Source of the DNA: Megaustenia siamemsis | Taxonomy: Eukaryota; Mollusca; Gastropoda; Stylommatophora; Ariophantidae | Assembly: GCA_032433765.1 (NCBI GenBank) | Contig: JAVIAB010000092.1 | Location: 100,242,886-100,306,885, forward strand | Direction of reading: 5' to 3' | Length of the DNA stretch: 64,000 nucleotides | Shown here: piece after piece, positions 30,677 to 40,659 of the stretch | How positions within the stretch are numbered: position 1 is the first letter of the stretch | Layout of the letters: every line of letters starts with the position of its first letter | Program-made: the position numbers and the translations under genes | Notes under the pieces: model-generated | Databases searched by the model: none | Seen by the model: the letters and a program-made list of their open reading frames with translations, nothing else | Told to the model about the DNA's origin: nothing

Positions 30677-33531
30677 CATCATCATCATTGAGTGCCGTCT
30701 CCGCAACGAAGGTTGGCTACCATGGAGCGCCATTTTGCTCTATCTCTTGCTTTGATGGTGCAGGTTGTCATCGGTTGATTTGTCCATCTTTTGATGTTAC
30801 TCGTCCATGTTAATCTTGGTCTGCCTCTGCCTCTTTTACCTTGTATTTTCCCCTCCAGGATCACTTTCAGTAGGCTGTTGTGTCTTTTAACATGGCCTAA
30901 GAATCGCATTTGTCTTGTTCTAATTGTGTTCAGAAGTTCTCTTTTCATTTTTAGTTGTTTTAAGACTTTGTCATTTGTTTTCTTTTCCTTCCATCCAATT
31001 CTACCTATTCTTCTATATATCCACATTTCAAAGGCTTCAATTCTCTGTTCTGTTTTCTTGTCTAATGTCCATGTTTCAGCACCATATAGGAATATTGAGA
31101 AGATGTAACATTTTGCTATTCTTAGTTTTAGCTCTGGTGTTATTTGTTTTGATGTTAGTATGTCCTTCATGACATTAAAATTACTTTTTGCCATTCCTAT
31201 TCTTTTGTTTATTTCAGTTGTACATTTTCCATCACTGGTTATAGTATGTCCAAGGTAGTTATAGTTCTGAACTGTCTCAAGGTCTATTCCTTCAATTTTG
31301 ATATCCACTTGTGGGTTTTGAGTATTTTCTTTGTTTATGATCATAGTTTTAGTCTTTTTGATATTCATATCTAGTCCATATTTTTTGCTTGTCGTGTTTA
31401 TTTCATTAAGTAATTGTTGTAGGTCTTTAGGATTTTCTGCTAGTAGTACAGTATCGTCAGCATATCTTAGGTTATTGATTATCTTTCCATTAATTTGTAG
31501 GCCTGGCATCTCTATGATGTTTTTAAAGATTTGCTCAGTGTATAGATTGAACAAGCTTGGTGATAGGATGCATCCTTGTCTTACTCCTCTTTTTATATCA
31601 ATGGGTGTAGAGAACTCTTTGTTATATTTTATTATTGCTGTTTGCTCCCAGTATAGATTGCATATTAGTCGTATATCCATGTCATCTAGATGTATCTCTT
31701 TTAGGCATTCTATAAGTTGTTTGTGGTGTACTCTATCAAAAGCTTTGGTGTAGTCTATGAAGCAGGCATATATTGGTTTGTTTACTTCTGTGTATTTTTC
31801 GATTAATGTTCTCATGCAGAATATGGCTTCTTTTGTCCCGCTGTTTTTCCTAAATCCAAATTGCTGCTCATCTAATTCGGTATTGATTTTATTCTGAATC
31901 CTTCCTTGTATAACTTTTAGCAAGATTTTTGTAACATGGCTCATTAGGCTTATTGTTCTAAAGTCACTGCATTCAACTGCACCATTCTTTTTAGGCAATG
32001 CAATGAAAGTTGATGTTTTTAGTTCATTTGGTATGTATCCTGTGTGGTATATGTCGTTGCATATGTCTGTAATCTCTTCAATGCCAAAATCTTCAAGTGC
32101 CTGTATCATCTCTATCTGTATGCTTTCAGGTCCTGCTGCTTTTCCCCTTTTCATTGTTTTTATAGCTTTTTCCATCTCAGATTTTAAGATTTTATAGCCT
32201 GATGTACATTTTATAACTGGTTTCTTGTCCCTTTGATCATGAAATAGTTCTGTTATATATTCCTGCCATCTATCTATGATATCCTTATTGTCTGTTAGCA
32301 TTTTTCCTTTTTTGTCTGCAATGCATCCACCTTCTGTGGCTTTTTTATTTTTATTAGTCATTCTCTTTATTTCTGTGTGCATTCCTCTTAGGTCTTGTTT
32401 GCTTTCCATAGTTTCTATTTCTCTACATTTTTGGCTGAGCCAGTCTTCTTTTGCCTTTTTGCACATTTTGCGTATCTCATTATCTATTTTATTGTATTGG
32501 GCAGTGTTCTTCGCTTGTCTCCTTTCTTCCATTTTTTCTAAGATGGTGTTAGTTATCCATTTTTGTTTTTTGTTCTTTTCTCTTTTGGGTAAGGTGTCGC
32601 AGGCTTTTTGTATGCTTTTCTTTATGCATTGCCATTTGGTTGTTACTTTTTCATCAGGATTTTCTCTTCTGTATTGTTCAATTCCTTCCTCTAGCAGCTT
32701 CTGGTATGTGTTCTTTACTTGTATTGTATAGGTATCTTTAATATCTTTTTGATTTAAAGCTGTTATGTCGAGTGGGTTTGTTGATGAATCAGATTTTTGC
32801 TTGTTTCTCTTTAGTTTGATTTTCATTTTAATCATTACAGGATTGTGATCAGAATTAATATCTGCTCCTGGGTAGGTTTTGGCTTTCTTTACGCTGTTAC
32901 GGAACCTTTCTTTTATCATTATGTAATCTATTTGATTCCTCTTCCTATCTCCAGGGCTTTTCCATGTGTATGGTTTCCTTTTCTCTTGCTCAAAGTAGGT
33001 GTTACATATTATCAGCCTGTTTTCTTCACAGAATTGTATTAATCTTTCTCCTCTGTCATTTCTTTTTCCTAAACCATGATTTCCTATAATTGTCTTATAT
33101 CTACCTTTTCCTACTTTAGCGTTCATGTCACCCATTACAATCAAGATGTCTGAAGATTTCACTTGCTTCATAACTTTATTTAGGTCTTCATAGTATGCCT
33201 CTATTTGTTCATCTGTGTAGTCTTGAGTAGGTGCATATGTCTGTATTATTGCTATGTCGAATGGTTTTGCTTTCAACTTGAGTAGTATAATCCTATCACT
33301 GTATGTCCAGTGGGTACTTATATATTTTTGTAGCTCTCTTTTTATCAGTATTCCTACCCCCCTTTGATGTTCTGTTGTGTTTCCTGAGTATATAAATGTA
33401 TATTTTTCGTCTTCAATGTACCCACATTCCTTCCATCTAGTCTCTGATATGCCTAAAATATCTATATTTATTCGTTCTGCTTCTTGAATTAGATTTTCCA
33501 ATTTCCCTTGTTGATATAGTGTTGATATAGA
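30677..33531 (-). mobile_element. Young L-B LINE inserted in L-C
   Basis: The 11-bp target duplication CTTCAACTATT is at 30666-30676 and 33532-33542. The 2,855-bp copy lacks only the first few codons of the endonuclease compared with the L-B at 43009-45983 and ends in (ATG)n at the low-coordinate side. It interrupts the L-C RT exactly between FRKNRSCADQ... and the FIDYEKAFDS region. Confidence 0.95.
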
Positions 33532-33537
33532 CTTCAA
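30685..33537 (-). CDS. L-B endonuclease-reverse transcriptase, 950-codon open frame
   Basis: Polyprotein of an RTE-like LINE that nicks DNA and copies its own RNA at the nick. Residues 1-250 are the apurinic-like endonuclease: ILGISETRWKECG (about 28-38), IVMGDMNAKVGKG (about 132) and NSDHNPVMIKMKI (about 235). A basic linker precedes the RT (about 460-735): KRGKAAGPESIQIEM, FIDYTKAFDRVHH (about 594), GVRQGCILSPSLFN and NNLRYADDTVLL (about 690). The C-terminus has GAETWTLDKKTEQ, FLGHVKRHNSL, GKRGRGRPRLTW and DRAKWRSMVANL. No stop or frameshift is present. The apparent start uses target DNA and truncated endonuclease codons; the family's N-terminus (ATWNVRTLYQQGKLENL) is cut at its first residues. 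Probably a recent insertion. Confidence 0.93.
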   Translation of the reverse strand: MKSISTLYQQGKLENLIQEAERINIDILGISETRWKECGYIEDEKYTFIYSGNTTEHQRGVGILIKRELQKYISTHWTYSDRIILLKLKAKPFDIAIIQTYAPTQDYTDEQIEAYYEDLNKVMKQVKSSDILIVMGDMNAKVGKGRYKTIIGNHGLGKRNDRGERLIQFCEENRLIICNTYFEQEKRKPYTWKSPGDRKRNQIDYIMIKERFRNSVKKAKTYPGADINSDHNPVMIKMKIKLKRNKQKSDSSTNPLDITALNQKDIKDTYTIQVKNTYQKLLEEGIEQYRRENPDEKVTTKWQCIKKSIQKACDTLPKREKNKKQKWITNTILEKMEERRQAKNTAQYNKIDNEIRKMCKKAKEDWLSQKCREIETMESKQDLRGMHTEIKRMTNKNKKATEGGCIADKKGKMLTDNKDIIDRWQEYITELFHDQRDKKPVIKCTSGYKILKSEMEKAIKTMKRGKAAGPESIQIEMIQALEDFGIEEITDICNDIYHTGYIPNELKTSTFIALPKKNGAVECSDFRTISLMSHVTKILLKVIQGRIQNKINTELDEQQFGFRKNSGTKEAIFCMRTLIEKYTEVNKPIYACFIDYTKAFDRVHHKQLIECLKEIHLDDMDIRLICNLYWEQTAIIKYNKEFSTPIDIKRGVRQGCILSPSLFNLYTEQIFKNIIEMPGLQINGKIINNLRYADDTVLLAENPKDLQQLLNEINTTSKKYGLDMNIKKTKTMIINKENTQNPQVDIKIEGIDLETVQNYNYLGHTITSDGKCTTEINKRIGMAKSNFNVMKDILTSKQITPELKLRIAKCYIFSIFLYGAETWTLDKKTEQRIEAFEMWIYRRIGRIGWKEKKTNDKVLKQLKMKRELLNTIRTRQMRFLGHVKRHNSLLKVILEGKIQGKRGRGRPRLTWTSNIKRWTNQPMTTCTIKARDRAKWRSMVANLRCGDGTQ

Positions 33538-34348
33538 CTATTATACGTAGAGTAGTTATTTGATCAGCACATGATCTGTTCTTCCTAAAACCTGCTTGTT
33601 CATCTCTCAAGTGTTTCTCTATAGCCTCTTTTAGTCTCTCCAGAATGATTCTGCCTAATATTTTTCCTGGCACTGATAGTAGCATAATTCCCCTACAGTT
33701 TGTGCACTCCTGTAAACTTCCTTTCTTTGGTAGTTTGATCATATAACCTTCTCTCCAGTCTTTAGGTATTTCTTCCCTCTCCCAAATTTTATCCAATAGA
33801 TCATGTAACATCTTGGTAGAGGTGATAATATCTGCTTTGATGGCTTCCGAAGGAATTTCATCTGGTCCTGTGGCTTTACCATCTTTTAATAGTTTGATGG
33901 CTTTCATTATTTCTTCTTTGCTTGGTTTTCCGCAGTTAACGTGTAACTCTTCTTCTGCTGGTAGTATATCTGGAGGATTATTTGAGCCGGGTCTGTTCAA
34001 AAGTTCTTCAAAGTGCTCTTTCCATCTCTCCATTTGTTCCCTTATATTACTAAGCAGATTTCCTTTCTTATCTTTGATAAAGGTGTTAATCTGTTTGTAT
34101 TTTCCACCTAATTTCTTTGTGCTGTTGTACAGTTCTTTCATATTCCCTTTATTTGCTGCTTCTTCTGCCTCTTTAGCTAATTCATCTATATATTTCCTCT
34201 TATCCCTTTTAATGCATCTTCTCACTTCTTTGTTCACCTCTGTGTAAGCTTCCTGTGTCTTGGCTTTATTACTTCTTGTTTTGCTTTTATTTATGTCTGC
34301 TTTCTTGTTCTTTCTTTCTTTAATTTTATCCAGGGTCTCTGCTGTCAT
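33437..34348 (-). pseudogene. L-C linker and N-terminal RT half
   Basis: Contains a Lys/Arg-rich linker, LLKDGKATGPDEIPSEAI, CTNCRGIMLLSVPGKILGRI and EQAGFRKNRSCADQITTLR, then breaks at the L-B insertion (33542). The last about 35 codons of the open frame belong to L-B. Separated from the endonuclease by stops at 34349-34576. Confidence 0.88.
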
Positions 34349-34576
34349 CCATGCCTTATTCTGGCGTTCTCTTTTCCCCAGTGTTTCTTCGCATGTCTCT
34401 TTCCATATATTTTTTACCTGTTTCCAATGATCTTCTATATTTATTGTATTTTCTAGTTGTTGGAGGACTTGGTATTTGTTTGATATTGTGACTGCAAATT
34501 TATCTTTAATTCCTTGTTCTTTAAGAAACCCTACATTGAAATACTTTCTACCCTTATTCGTTGTAGCATACCTTTT

Positions 34577-35566
34577 TCATTTAATTTTTAGTTTGGCTAA
34601 CAGAAGATGATGATCAGAAGCTACATCTGCCCCTCTATATACTTTTACATCCTGTAAGGATGACTTAAACTTATTATTAATACATATGTGATCAATTTGA
34701 TTTTCCGTTCTATGATCTGGTGACACCCATGTAGCTTTGTGTATTCTTTTATGTTGGAATATTGTTCCTCCTAGGCTCATTTGATTAAGGGCGCAGAAAT
34801 TCACAAATATCTCTCCATTCTCGTTTATATCTCCAAGTCCATGTTTTCCCATAATCTCTTCGAAGCCTATGTTGTCTGCTCCTACCTTAGCATTTAGGTC
34901 TCCCATCAAGATTATAATATCCTTGGCTCGTCTTGTATCCATCTGACATTGTAGCTGTTTATAAAAATCATCTTTAACTGAGTCATCTTTATCGTTGGTT
35001 GGTGCATAGCATTGTATAATGTGTAATTTTATTTTGTTTTTGGTTGTTCTAAATGTTGCTCTCACCAGTCTTGGTCCCACTGCCTCCCATTCTATTAGTG
35101 TCTTCTGTGCATTCTTTGATAGCATTATAGCTACCCCTTCGCTATGTTGTGCTCCTGGTTCCTGGTGTCCTGATGATAAAATCATCTCCCCTGTATTCAA
35201 TTTTATTCTCTCCGCTCCCAGCCATCTTGTTTCACACATTCCCAGAATTTCTATCTTGTAGTTGGTCATTTCTGCTGCCACTTGTGCCGCTTTTCCCTGT
35301 TCGTTAAGGGTACGAACATTCCAGGTGCCAATTCTGGATGATTTCCTGGTAGACAAAGGGTGAGTCGGCAACCCGGACTCCTTATGGCTTTCTCCGGATT
35401 GCGTCATACGTCTCTTAGACAGAGAGCCCTTCTCTTTCCTGGTTGACGGATTAACTTTATCTTTCTTTGACTTGTTCATGTTTGTGAAGTTTTTTCGGCT
35501 TATTTTTTTACAGTATGGGATAGCCAGTCCCATGCCTAACCCTCCTTTCTCGCCTCTTATGAACAT
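34577..35566 (-). CDS. L-C endonuclease domain, 329-codon open frame
   Basis: A basic N-terminal leader (about 90 residues, SKKDKVNPSTRKEKGSLSK) is followed by an APE-like endonuclease: IGTWNVRTLNEQGKAAQV (about 93), ILGMCETRWLGA, IIILMGDLNAKVG (about 220), ENQIDHICIN and VASDHHLLLAKLKIK at the end. These are the N, E, D/N and SDH active-site positions of LINE endonucleases. A start Met at 35566 lies just inside the GC-rich 5' end, so this is probably the true L-C start. A stop after KLKIK separates it from the RT. Confidence 0.88.
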   Translation of the reverse strand: MFIRGEKGGLGMGLAIPYCKKISRKNFTNMNKSKKDKVNPSTRKEKGSLSKRRMTQSGESHKESGLPTHPLSTRKSSRIGTWNVRTLNEQGKAAQVAAEMTNYKIEILGMCETRWLGAERIKLNTGEMILSSGHQEPGAQHSEGVAIMLSKNAQKTLIEWEAVGPRLVRATFRTTKNKIKLHIIQCYAPTNDKDDSVKDDFYKQLQCQMDTRRAKDIIILMGDLNAKVGADNIGFEEIMGKHGLGDINENGEIFVNFCALNQMSLGGTIFQHKRIHKATWVSPDHRTENQIDHICINNKFKSSLQDVKVYRGADVASDHHLLLAKLKIK

Positions 35567-35645
35567 GCCTGGTAGGGTACAGCGGTGCTATTCTTTACTC
35601 CCCTTTCGGGCCCCGGCAGCGCACGGGCGAAACTTTTTTAAAAGT

Positions 35646-36062
35646 GCCTCAGGAAAATACTTGGATTATCATGGAATGAATTTAAGACAAGTGTAGAAAT
35701 AAGAAAAAAATGACAAAGCTTCATAAAATATCAAGTCTAATCCAGAGTAGAAGGTGGTGATAGGTTGGCCATGTGATGAGAAAAGACAAGAGAATTCCAA
35801 AGCAGGCCTTCAAATGGGAATTGGTGGTGTAAAATAAAGAGGCAGACCTAGAGAAACACTAAAAAGAAAACTAATGCAAGAGGCAATAACAACAGGCATC
35901 AGCTTCCTCACTAAGGTTGAGTGACTAGCCTAGAACAGTTGTGTAGCAGATTACAACGATGGTCCTGTGCAAAGAGGCAATAACAACATGCATCAGCTTC
36001 CTCACTAAGGTTGAGTGACTAGCCTAGAACAGTTGTGTAGCAGATTACAACGATGGTCCTGT
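35646..36062 (+). mobile_element. L-A-like LINE C-terminus with a 2x 92-bp duplication
   Basis: Decayed L-A-type coding sequence: LRKILGLSWNEFKTSVEIR, VGHVMRKDK, KRGRPRETLKRKLMQEA. The last segment (GCAATAACAACAGGCATCAG to GGTCCTGT) is duplicated (starts about 35881 and 35973). The L-C insertion ends at its left border. Confidence 0.75.
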
Positions 36063-36470
36063 TCAAAGTCTGATGCTTGATTGTCAGACACAGAGAGTCT
36101 AGAATTTCTGTGCAACGTCTGATGCTTGATTGTCAGACACACAGAGAGTCTAGAATTTCTGTGCTAAGTCTGATACTTGATTGTCAGACACAGAGAGTCT
36201 AGAATTTCTGTGCTAAGTCTGATACTTGATTGTCAGACACAGAGAGTCTAGAATTTCTGTGCAAAGTCTGATGCTTGATTGTCAGACACAGAGAGTCTAG
36301 AATTTCTGTGCAAAGTCTGATGCTTGATTGTCAGACACACAGAGAGTCTAGAATTTCTGTGCTAAGTCTGATACTTGATTGTCAGACACAGAGAGTCTAG
36401 AATTTCTGTGCAAAGTCTGATGCTTGATTGTCAGACACAGAGAGTCTAGAATTTCTGTGCTATGTCTGTG
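36063..36470. repeat. 49-bp minisatellite, about 8 copies
   Basis: The unit is GTCTGATGCTTGATTGTCAG followed by ACACAGAGAGTCTAGAATTT and CTGTGCAAA. GATGC/GATAC variants and optional extra AC pairs alternate. Confidence 0.95.
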
Positions 36471-36485
36471 CAATCTTTGGCTTGA

Positions 36486-36522
36486 AGGGTGGGTGGGTGG
36501 GTTGGGTGGATGGATGGATGGA
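36486..36522 (+). repeat. (GGGT)n / (GGAT)n run, G-quadruplex-prone
   Basis: Five runs of GGG with 1-2 base loops, followed by GGAT repeats. 36530-37560 beyond it is AT-rich with no supported gene. Confidence 0.8.
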
Positions 36523-37589
36523 CCTTGTAAGGCTTACAAGTCCATTTTTTTTAGAAAACCTTTACAAATTAAGGGCACCCCCTATAAGATAGAAGTTAGA
36601 CTTTCAGTTGAATATCAAAAAGAGCAAGCTGCAAACTGCTACCTGGGTTAAATTAGTAAAAAAATTTGTTTATGTAAAAAAAGATGTAAAATTTTGACCA
36701 TCTTTCACAATAATTAACCAACTTTCCGAAATTACCCTTGAAGTCCTCTCTGATTCTCCAGAATTCATGTATTGCCCTGAGATCTTTCTGTGTTATCAGA
36801 GAAGCAATTGCAATTGACATTTGTGATGGCCCTAACACAAAACAAATTTGTTTCATCCTCCAAATACCAGAGCCATCAATACCTCTGAGTTTTCCCAGAG
36901 TGATGTGATCTCTGACAGCAATGAACTTTCATATAAGTACAGCTTATTAAGCTATAGTTTAAAAAAAAATCCTAAATAACAGAAAAGTAAGTACATAAAA
37001 GAATGCAAAAGTATATATACATATAAAGAATTCATGGATATTCAGTCAAATGAGAGTGTGTAAAATAAATGACATATGAATATTTACACACAAAACGCAG
37101 TACTAAATGTATCCTATTTTAATAAAAAGTACTGCCTGTGGCTAGTTACAAATAACCTTTATAGGAAACAAAAATTGTTAGGTATATTTTCCAATTGTGC
37201 ATTTACCACAAGCAAATTTATTAAATTAGTGGACTATAGCAGAAGGGAAAAACAGTTGTTTTTTTTAACTAGGATAAAGAATATTCTAGAAAATCATGAA
37301 AAAAGTAGGCCATCCTTCCACCCCATTAAAAAAACAAACAAAAAAATTAATGCAATGTGTCAGGCGTATGATGAGAGTCAGCTGAAAATAAAAATTAGAA
37401 GTGAAGAGCTTAATGACTAAAGAGGTAATTACAAAAGACGCCAACTAAAAGTAAACAGACCACAAACATATTTCTACCCTAAACACCTAAAAGCAAAGGG
37501 AATGAAGAAAATTAGAAAAAAGATGTGAAAAAAAAAGTGAATTATATAGTTACAAATTTAACAAACGACTTCTTCTTCTTCTTTTCTCT

Positions 37590-37990
37590 TTTCACTGATA
37601 CCTAAAAGGTGTCATGGTTTATACCATTTGTCGTTCTTGAGCTGCTCGAACTGTCTGAATTAGTGACTTTCCTTTGTTGTTACATGTCCCTGTCACTGCA
37701 TCTATCCATCTTCTTCTTTTCTCTTTCACTGATACCTAAAAGGTGTCATGGTTTATATCATTTGTCGTTCTTGAGCTGCTCGAATTGTCTGAATTAGTGA
37801 CTTTCCTTTGTTGTTACATGTCTCTGTCACTGCATCTATCCATCTTCTTCTTTTCTCTTTCACTGATACCTAAAAGGTGTCGTGGTTTATATCATTTGTC
37901 GTTCTTGAGCTGCTCGAATTGTCTGAATTAGTGACTTTCCTTTGTTGTTACATGTCTCTATCACTGCATCTATCCATCTTCTTCTGGGTC
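37590..37990 (-). repeat. 134-bp tandem triplication in the L-D 3' region
   Basis: Three consecutive units with a spacing of exactly 134 bp (GGTGTCATGG landmarks near 37608, 37742 and 37876). It overlaps the RRxRRRWID-like C-terminus of L-D. Confidence 0.95.
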
Positions 37991-38463
37991 TTCTTCTTGG
38001 TCTTTTTACATGCATTCTCGAGAAGAACGCCCTTGATATTGATTGATAAGGATTCATTCTGACCAGGTGGCCAAACTATTTAAGTTGTTGTTGTTCTATA
38101 TATTCTTGGCAGGGTTTTGTTCCTACTATTTTTCTTATGGTTTAATTTGGTATTCTATCTCTTCTTGTGTTGTTTGTTACTTTTCTCAAGCATCGCATCT
38201 CACATGTATTGATCTTTCTTAAATGTGATTTAGTAAGGGTCCATGTTTGACTTTCATAGCACAAAGTTGGTATGAAAATGCTGTTTATCATTTGTTGCTT
38301 AGCTGGCATAGAAATGTTTGGATGTCTTAGCAATGGTGAAAGCTAGTATGTGACAGCATTTGCTTTTTGTATTCTCATGTCAATTTCTCTGTCTAGTTTT
38401 CCATCTTCTGTGAACATTGTGCCTAAATACTTGAATTCCTCTACTTGTTTTATTTCTTTATCT

Positions 38464-38690
38464 ATTGGTTCTATTGGTTATGGAAGACCTCGGTATCACT
38501 GCAAACGAATTAAAATCCATAATCGCTCAACCGCCCATGCCAGTGGAATCATCCGAATTACTAACTCATCTCCCAAACAAAGAAAGGTAACTGTAGTCCC
38601 CATCGTAGCAGTCTCAGCACACGTCAAAAGGCATAAGGCAAAACTGTGCAGAAAGTGAACACAGCCAACTGTTCCCTGTCATACAATATA
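38464..38690 (+). mobile_element. S3 repeat nested in L-D, with TSD
   Basis: The target duplication TATTTCTTTATCT / TATTCTTTATCT is at 38451-38463 and 38691-38702. It contains the full S3 unit, best preserved here. Confidence 0.85.
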
Positions 38691-38699
38691 TATTCTTTA

Positions 38700-39586
38700 T
38701 CTTTGATCTTAATGTTTAATGGGTGTCTTAATTTGCTTATTCTTATAACCTCTGTTTTTGCTGTGTTAATTTTCATACTGTAGTTTGTGCAGCTTTTATC
38801 TAGAAATGTTAAATGCTGTTGTAGCAGGTTTTCATCCTCATATATTAGGCATTGGTCATCTGCGAAGAGTAGCTCGTTGATGTTGTAGTTTCCTACCTCT
38901 ATGTTATTATTTGATTTTTCCTTATTGTTGGTTGTTTCCTGATTTATTTTGTCCACATATATGATGAAGAGGAGTAGTGAGAGAAGGATGCATCTTTGTC
39001 TTACACCTGTTGTAACCTGAAACCATTCTAACAGACCTTCCGATGTTCTAACAGCACTTTGACTGTTTTTATATAGTGCTATTATATTTTCTAGTAGTTG
39101 TCCTGCTACCCCGTAGGTTTCTAAAGTTTGCCAAAGTTTGTTCCTGTCCACACGATCAAATGCTTTTTCCTGATCTATAAACACTATATTTAGGTTTCTG
39201 TCATATTCTATTGTTTTTTCACATAGTTGTCTCAATGTAAATATAGCATCAGTACAGCTTTTGCCTTTTCTGAATCCGAATTGATTATTACTTAATTGAG
39301 GTTCTAATATGTATCTTACCCTCCTCTGCAATATTTTAGCACACATTTTACCAATTTGACTCAATAGCGATATTCCTCTGTACATTTCACACTCCCTTTT
39401 GCTTCCTTTACTCTTCCAAAATGGGACAATGATAGCTTTTTGCCAACCGTCTAGGACTTTTCTTTCTTCCCAAGCCATATTGAATATTATATTAAGCCAA
39501 TCTATAGCTGTTTCCTTACAGGCTAGCAGCATTTCTGTTGTTATTCCATCTATACCAGCTGCTTTGTTCTTTTTATTCTGTTTCAA
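38700..39586 (-). pseudogene. L-D reverse transcriptase core
   Basis: An RT frame of about 300 codons: KAAGIDGITTEM, QFGFRKGKSCTDAIFTLR, FIDQEKAFDRVDRNKLW, TGVRQRCILLSLLLF (normally GVRQGCxLSP, here changed to RC and LS) and ELLFADDQCLI (catalytic). It runs into the S3 insertion at 38690, after which the tail of the frame is S3-encoded. The altered GVRQG box and the interruption indicate a dead copy. Confidence 0.85.
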
Positions 39587-39740
39587 TGCCCATTCTACTT
39601 CTGCTTTAAGTATATTTGGTTCCTGTTCATCATACTGCCTATGTTTAAACTCTGTATTTCCGTTTGTATTTCCCTGATTTAATAGTTCCTTAAAGTATTC
39701 TCTCCATCTGATTATTATGTTTTTCCTGCTGCTGATTGAT

Positions 39741-40370
39741 CTACTAACCTACCAATTGGTCTAACAAACTACATTTAAATTAAAACAACTTTAAGTTTAA
39801 TGCAGTAACTGTTCACGGTTGAAAAGTTAGCCTTGCAATGCTAGTATGACAAATCACAAGCAACTCTCCAAATTGGACAATATAAAATAAAAATGTTTTC
39901 TCAGTGAAAAATAGTTTTACATACAAAAATGACAAAGAGAAAACAAAAGAAATTTGAAGTGACACAATATTTTTTTAAACAATAATTCAGTTTGATACAA
40001 ATTAATTAAGTTAGTGTACAATACTATTTATAACAGTGATCCACTGTGCATACAGTGACTGACTCAACTGTTTCAACATTGTAAACTAAAAATAGTAAAC
40101 TATATAAACATTTATACATTTTACAACATAAGTTATGTTGAGTATTTAACTTATAAGGAACTGCAATCAATTTAAGAAATGCTCACTATTATTAATTGTA
40201 GGCCTACTCAAACGCATCCGTTAAATGTTTAGATTAGATAGTCCTTAAGTCTAATAAAGTAATAAATAGTAAGCTAGACAAGAGAAGACTGTCTTGAGTA
40301 TATCAAAACTGTGAATTAGAACTAATTTTTTATACTTATTAATCAAATCAACACAAAAAGGGAGTACCCA
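39741..40370. other. AT-rich, no recognised feature
   Basis: No LINE, SINE or coding signature was found. Confidence 0.5.
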
Positions 40371-40371
40371 A

Positions 40372-40560
40372 AAAAACATCAGAAAGAAATAATCAACATT
40401 TTTCGGGTTCATCGTTCGATGATAAGTAGAAGAGGAAAGTTGGAATACTTGGTTAAAACTGGCAAAGTACAGCCCCGGTGACAGAATGCACTGTGGATAG
40501 AAGATTGTGGAAGGACATGATCGCCAACCCTACGCCAACATGTATAAATAATATATGGCA
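40372..40560 (+). mobile_element. L-E C-terminal scrap with internal deletion
   Basis: AAACATCAGAAAGAA, AGAAGAGGAAAGTTGGAATA and GTGGATAGAAGATTGTGGAA match 46738-46960 of L-E, but the middle section is missing. Confidence 0.7.
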
Positions 40561-40659
40561 TACAATGGTGATGATGAATCAAATCATAGTAAGTAATATT
40601 ATATACTATTTATATATATATATACTTTTTTACCTATACTATGGCAGTTCCAAACCAAA

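Larger units (their letters stand above)
29529..35633 (-). mobile_element. Full-length L-C LINE, interrupted by L-B
   Basis: The target duplication TTTTTTAAAAGT is at 29517-29528 and 35634-35645. The element reads on the minus strand from a GC-rich 5' end (GTTTCGCCCGTGCGCTGCCG) through endonuclease, RT and C-terminal block to a (GAA)n tail. Without the nested L-B and its duplication it is about 3.24 kb. The ORF is broken between 34348 and 34577 and in the RT, so it is not active as it stands. Confidence 0.92.
37568..39740 (-). mobile_element. L-D LINE, 5'-truncated, with a nested S3
   Basis: The minus-strand RT half is at 38700-39700 and the C-terminal half at 38060-38460 (LRHPNISMPAKQQMI, YESQTWTLTKSH, MRCLRKVTN). 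The last segment is triplicated at 37600-37990. S3 at 38464-38690 interrupts the ORF. The 5' end is lost near 39740. Confidence 0.85.

Noticed and set aside
36063..36470. CRISPR-like regular array (49-bp period)
   Set aside because: Whole units repeat with no unique spacers; it is a minisatellite.
37076..37420. 114-codon frame as a gene
   Set aside because: AT-driven Lys/Asn/Ile-rich composition, no motif, no splice or promoter context.
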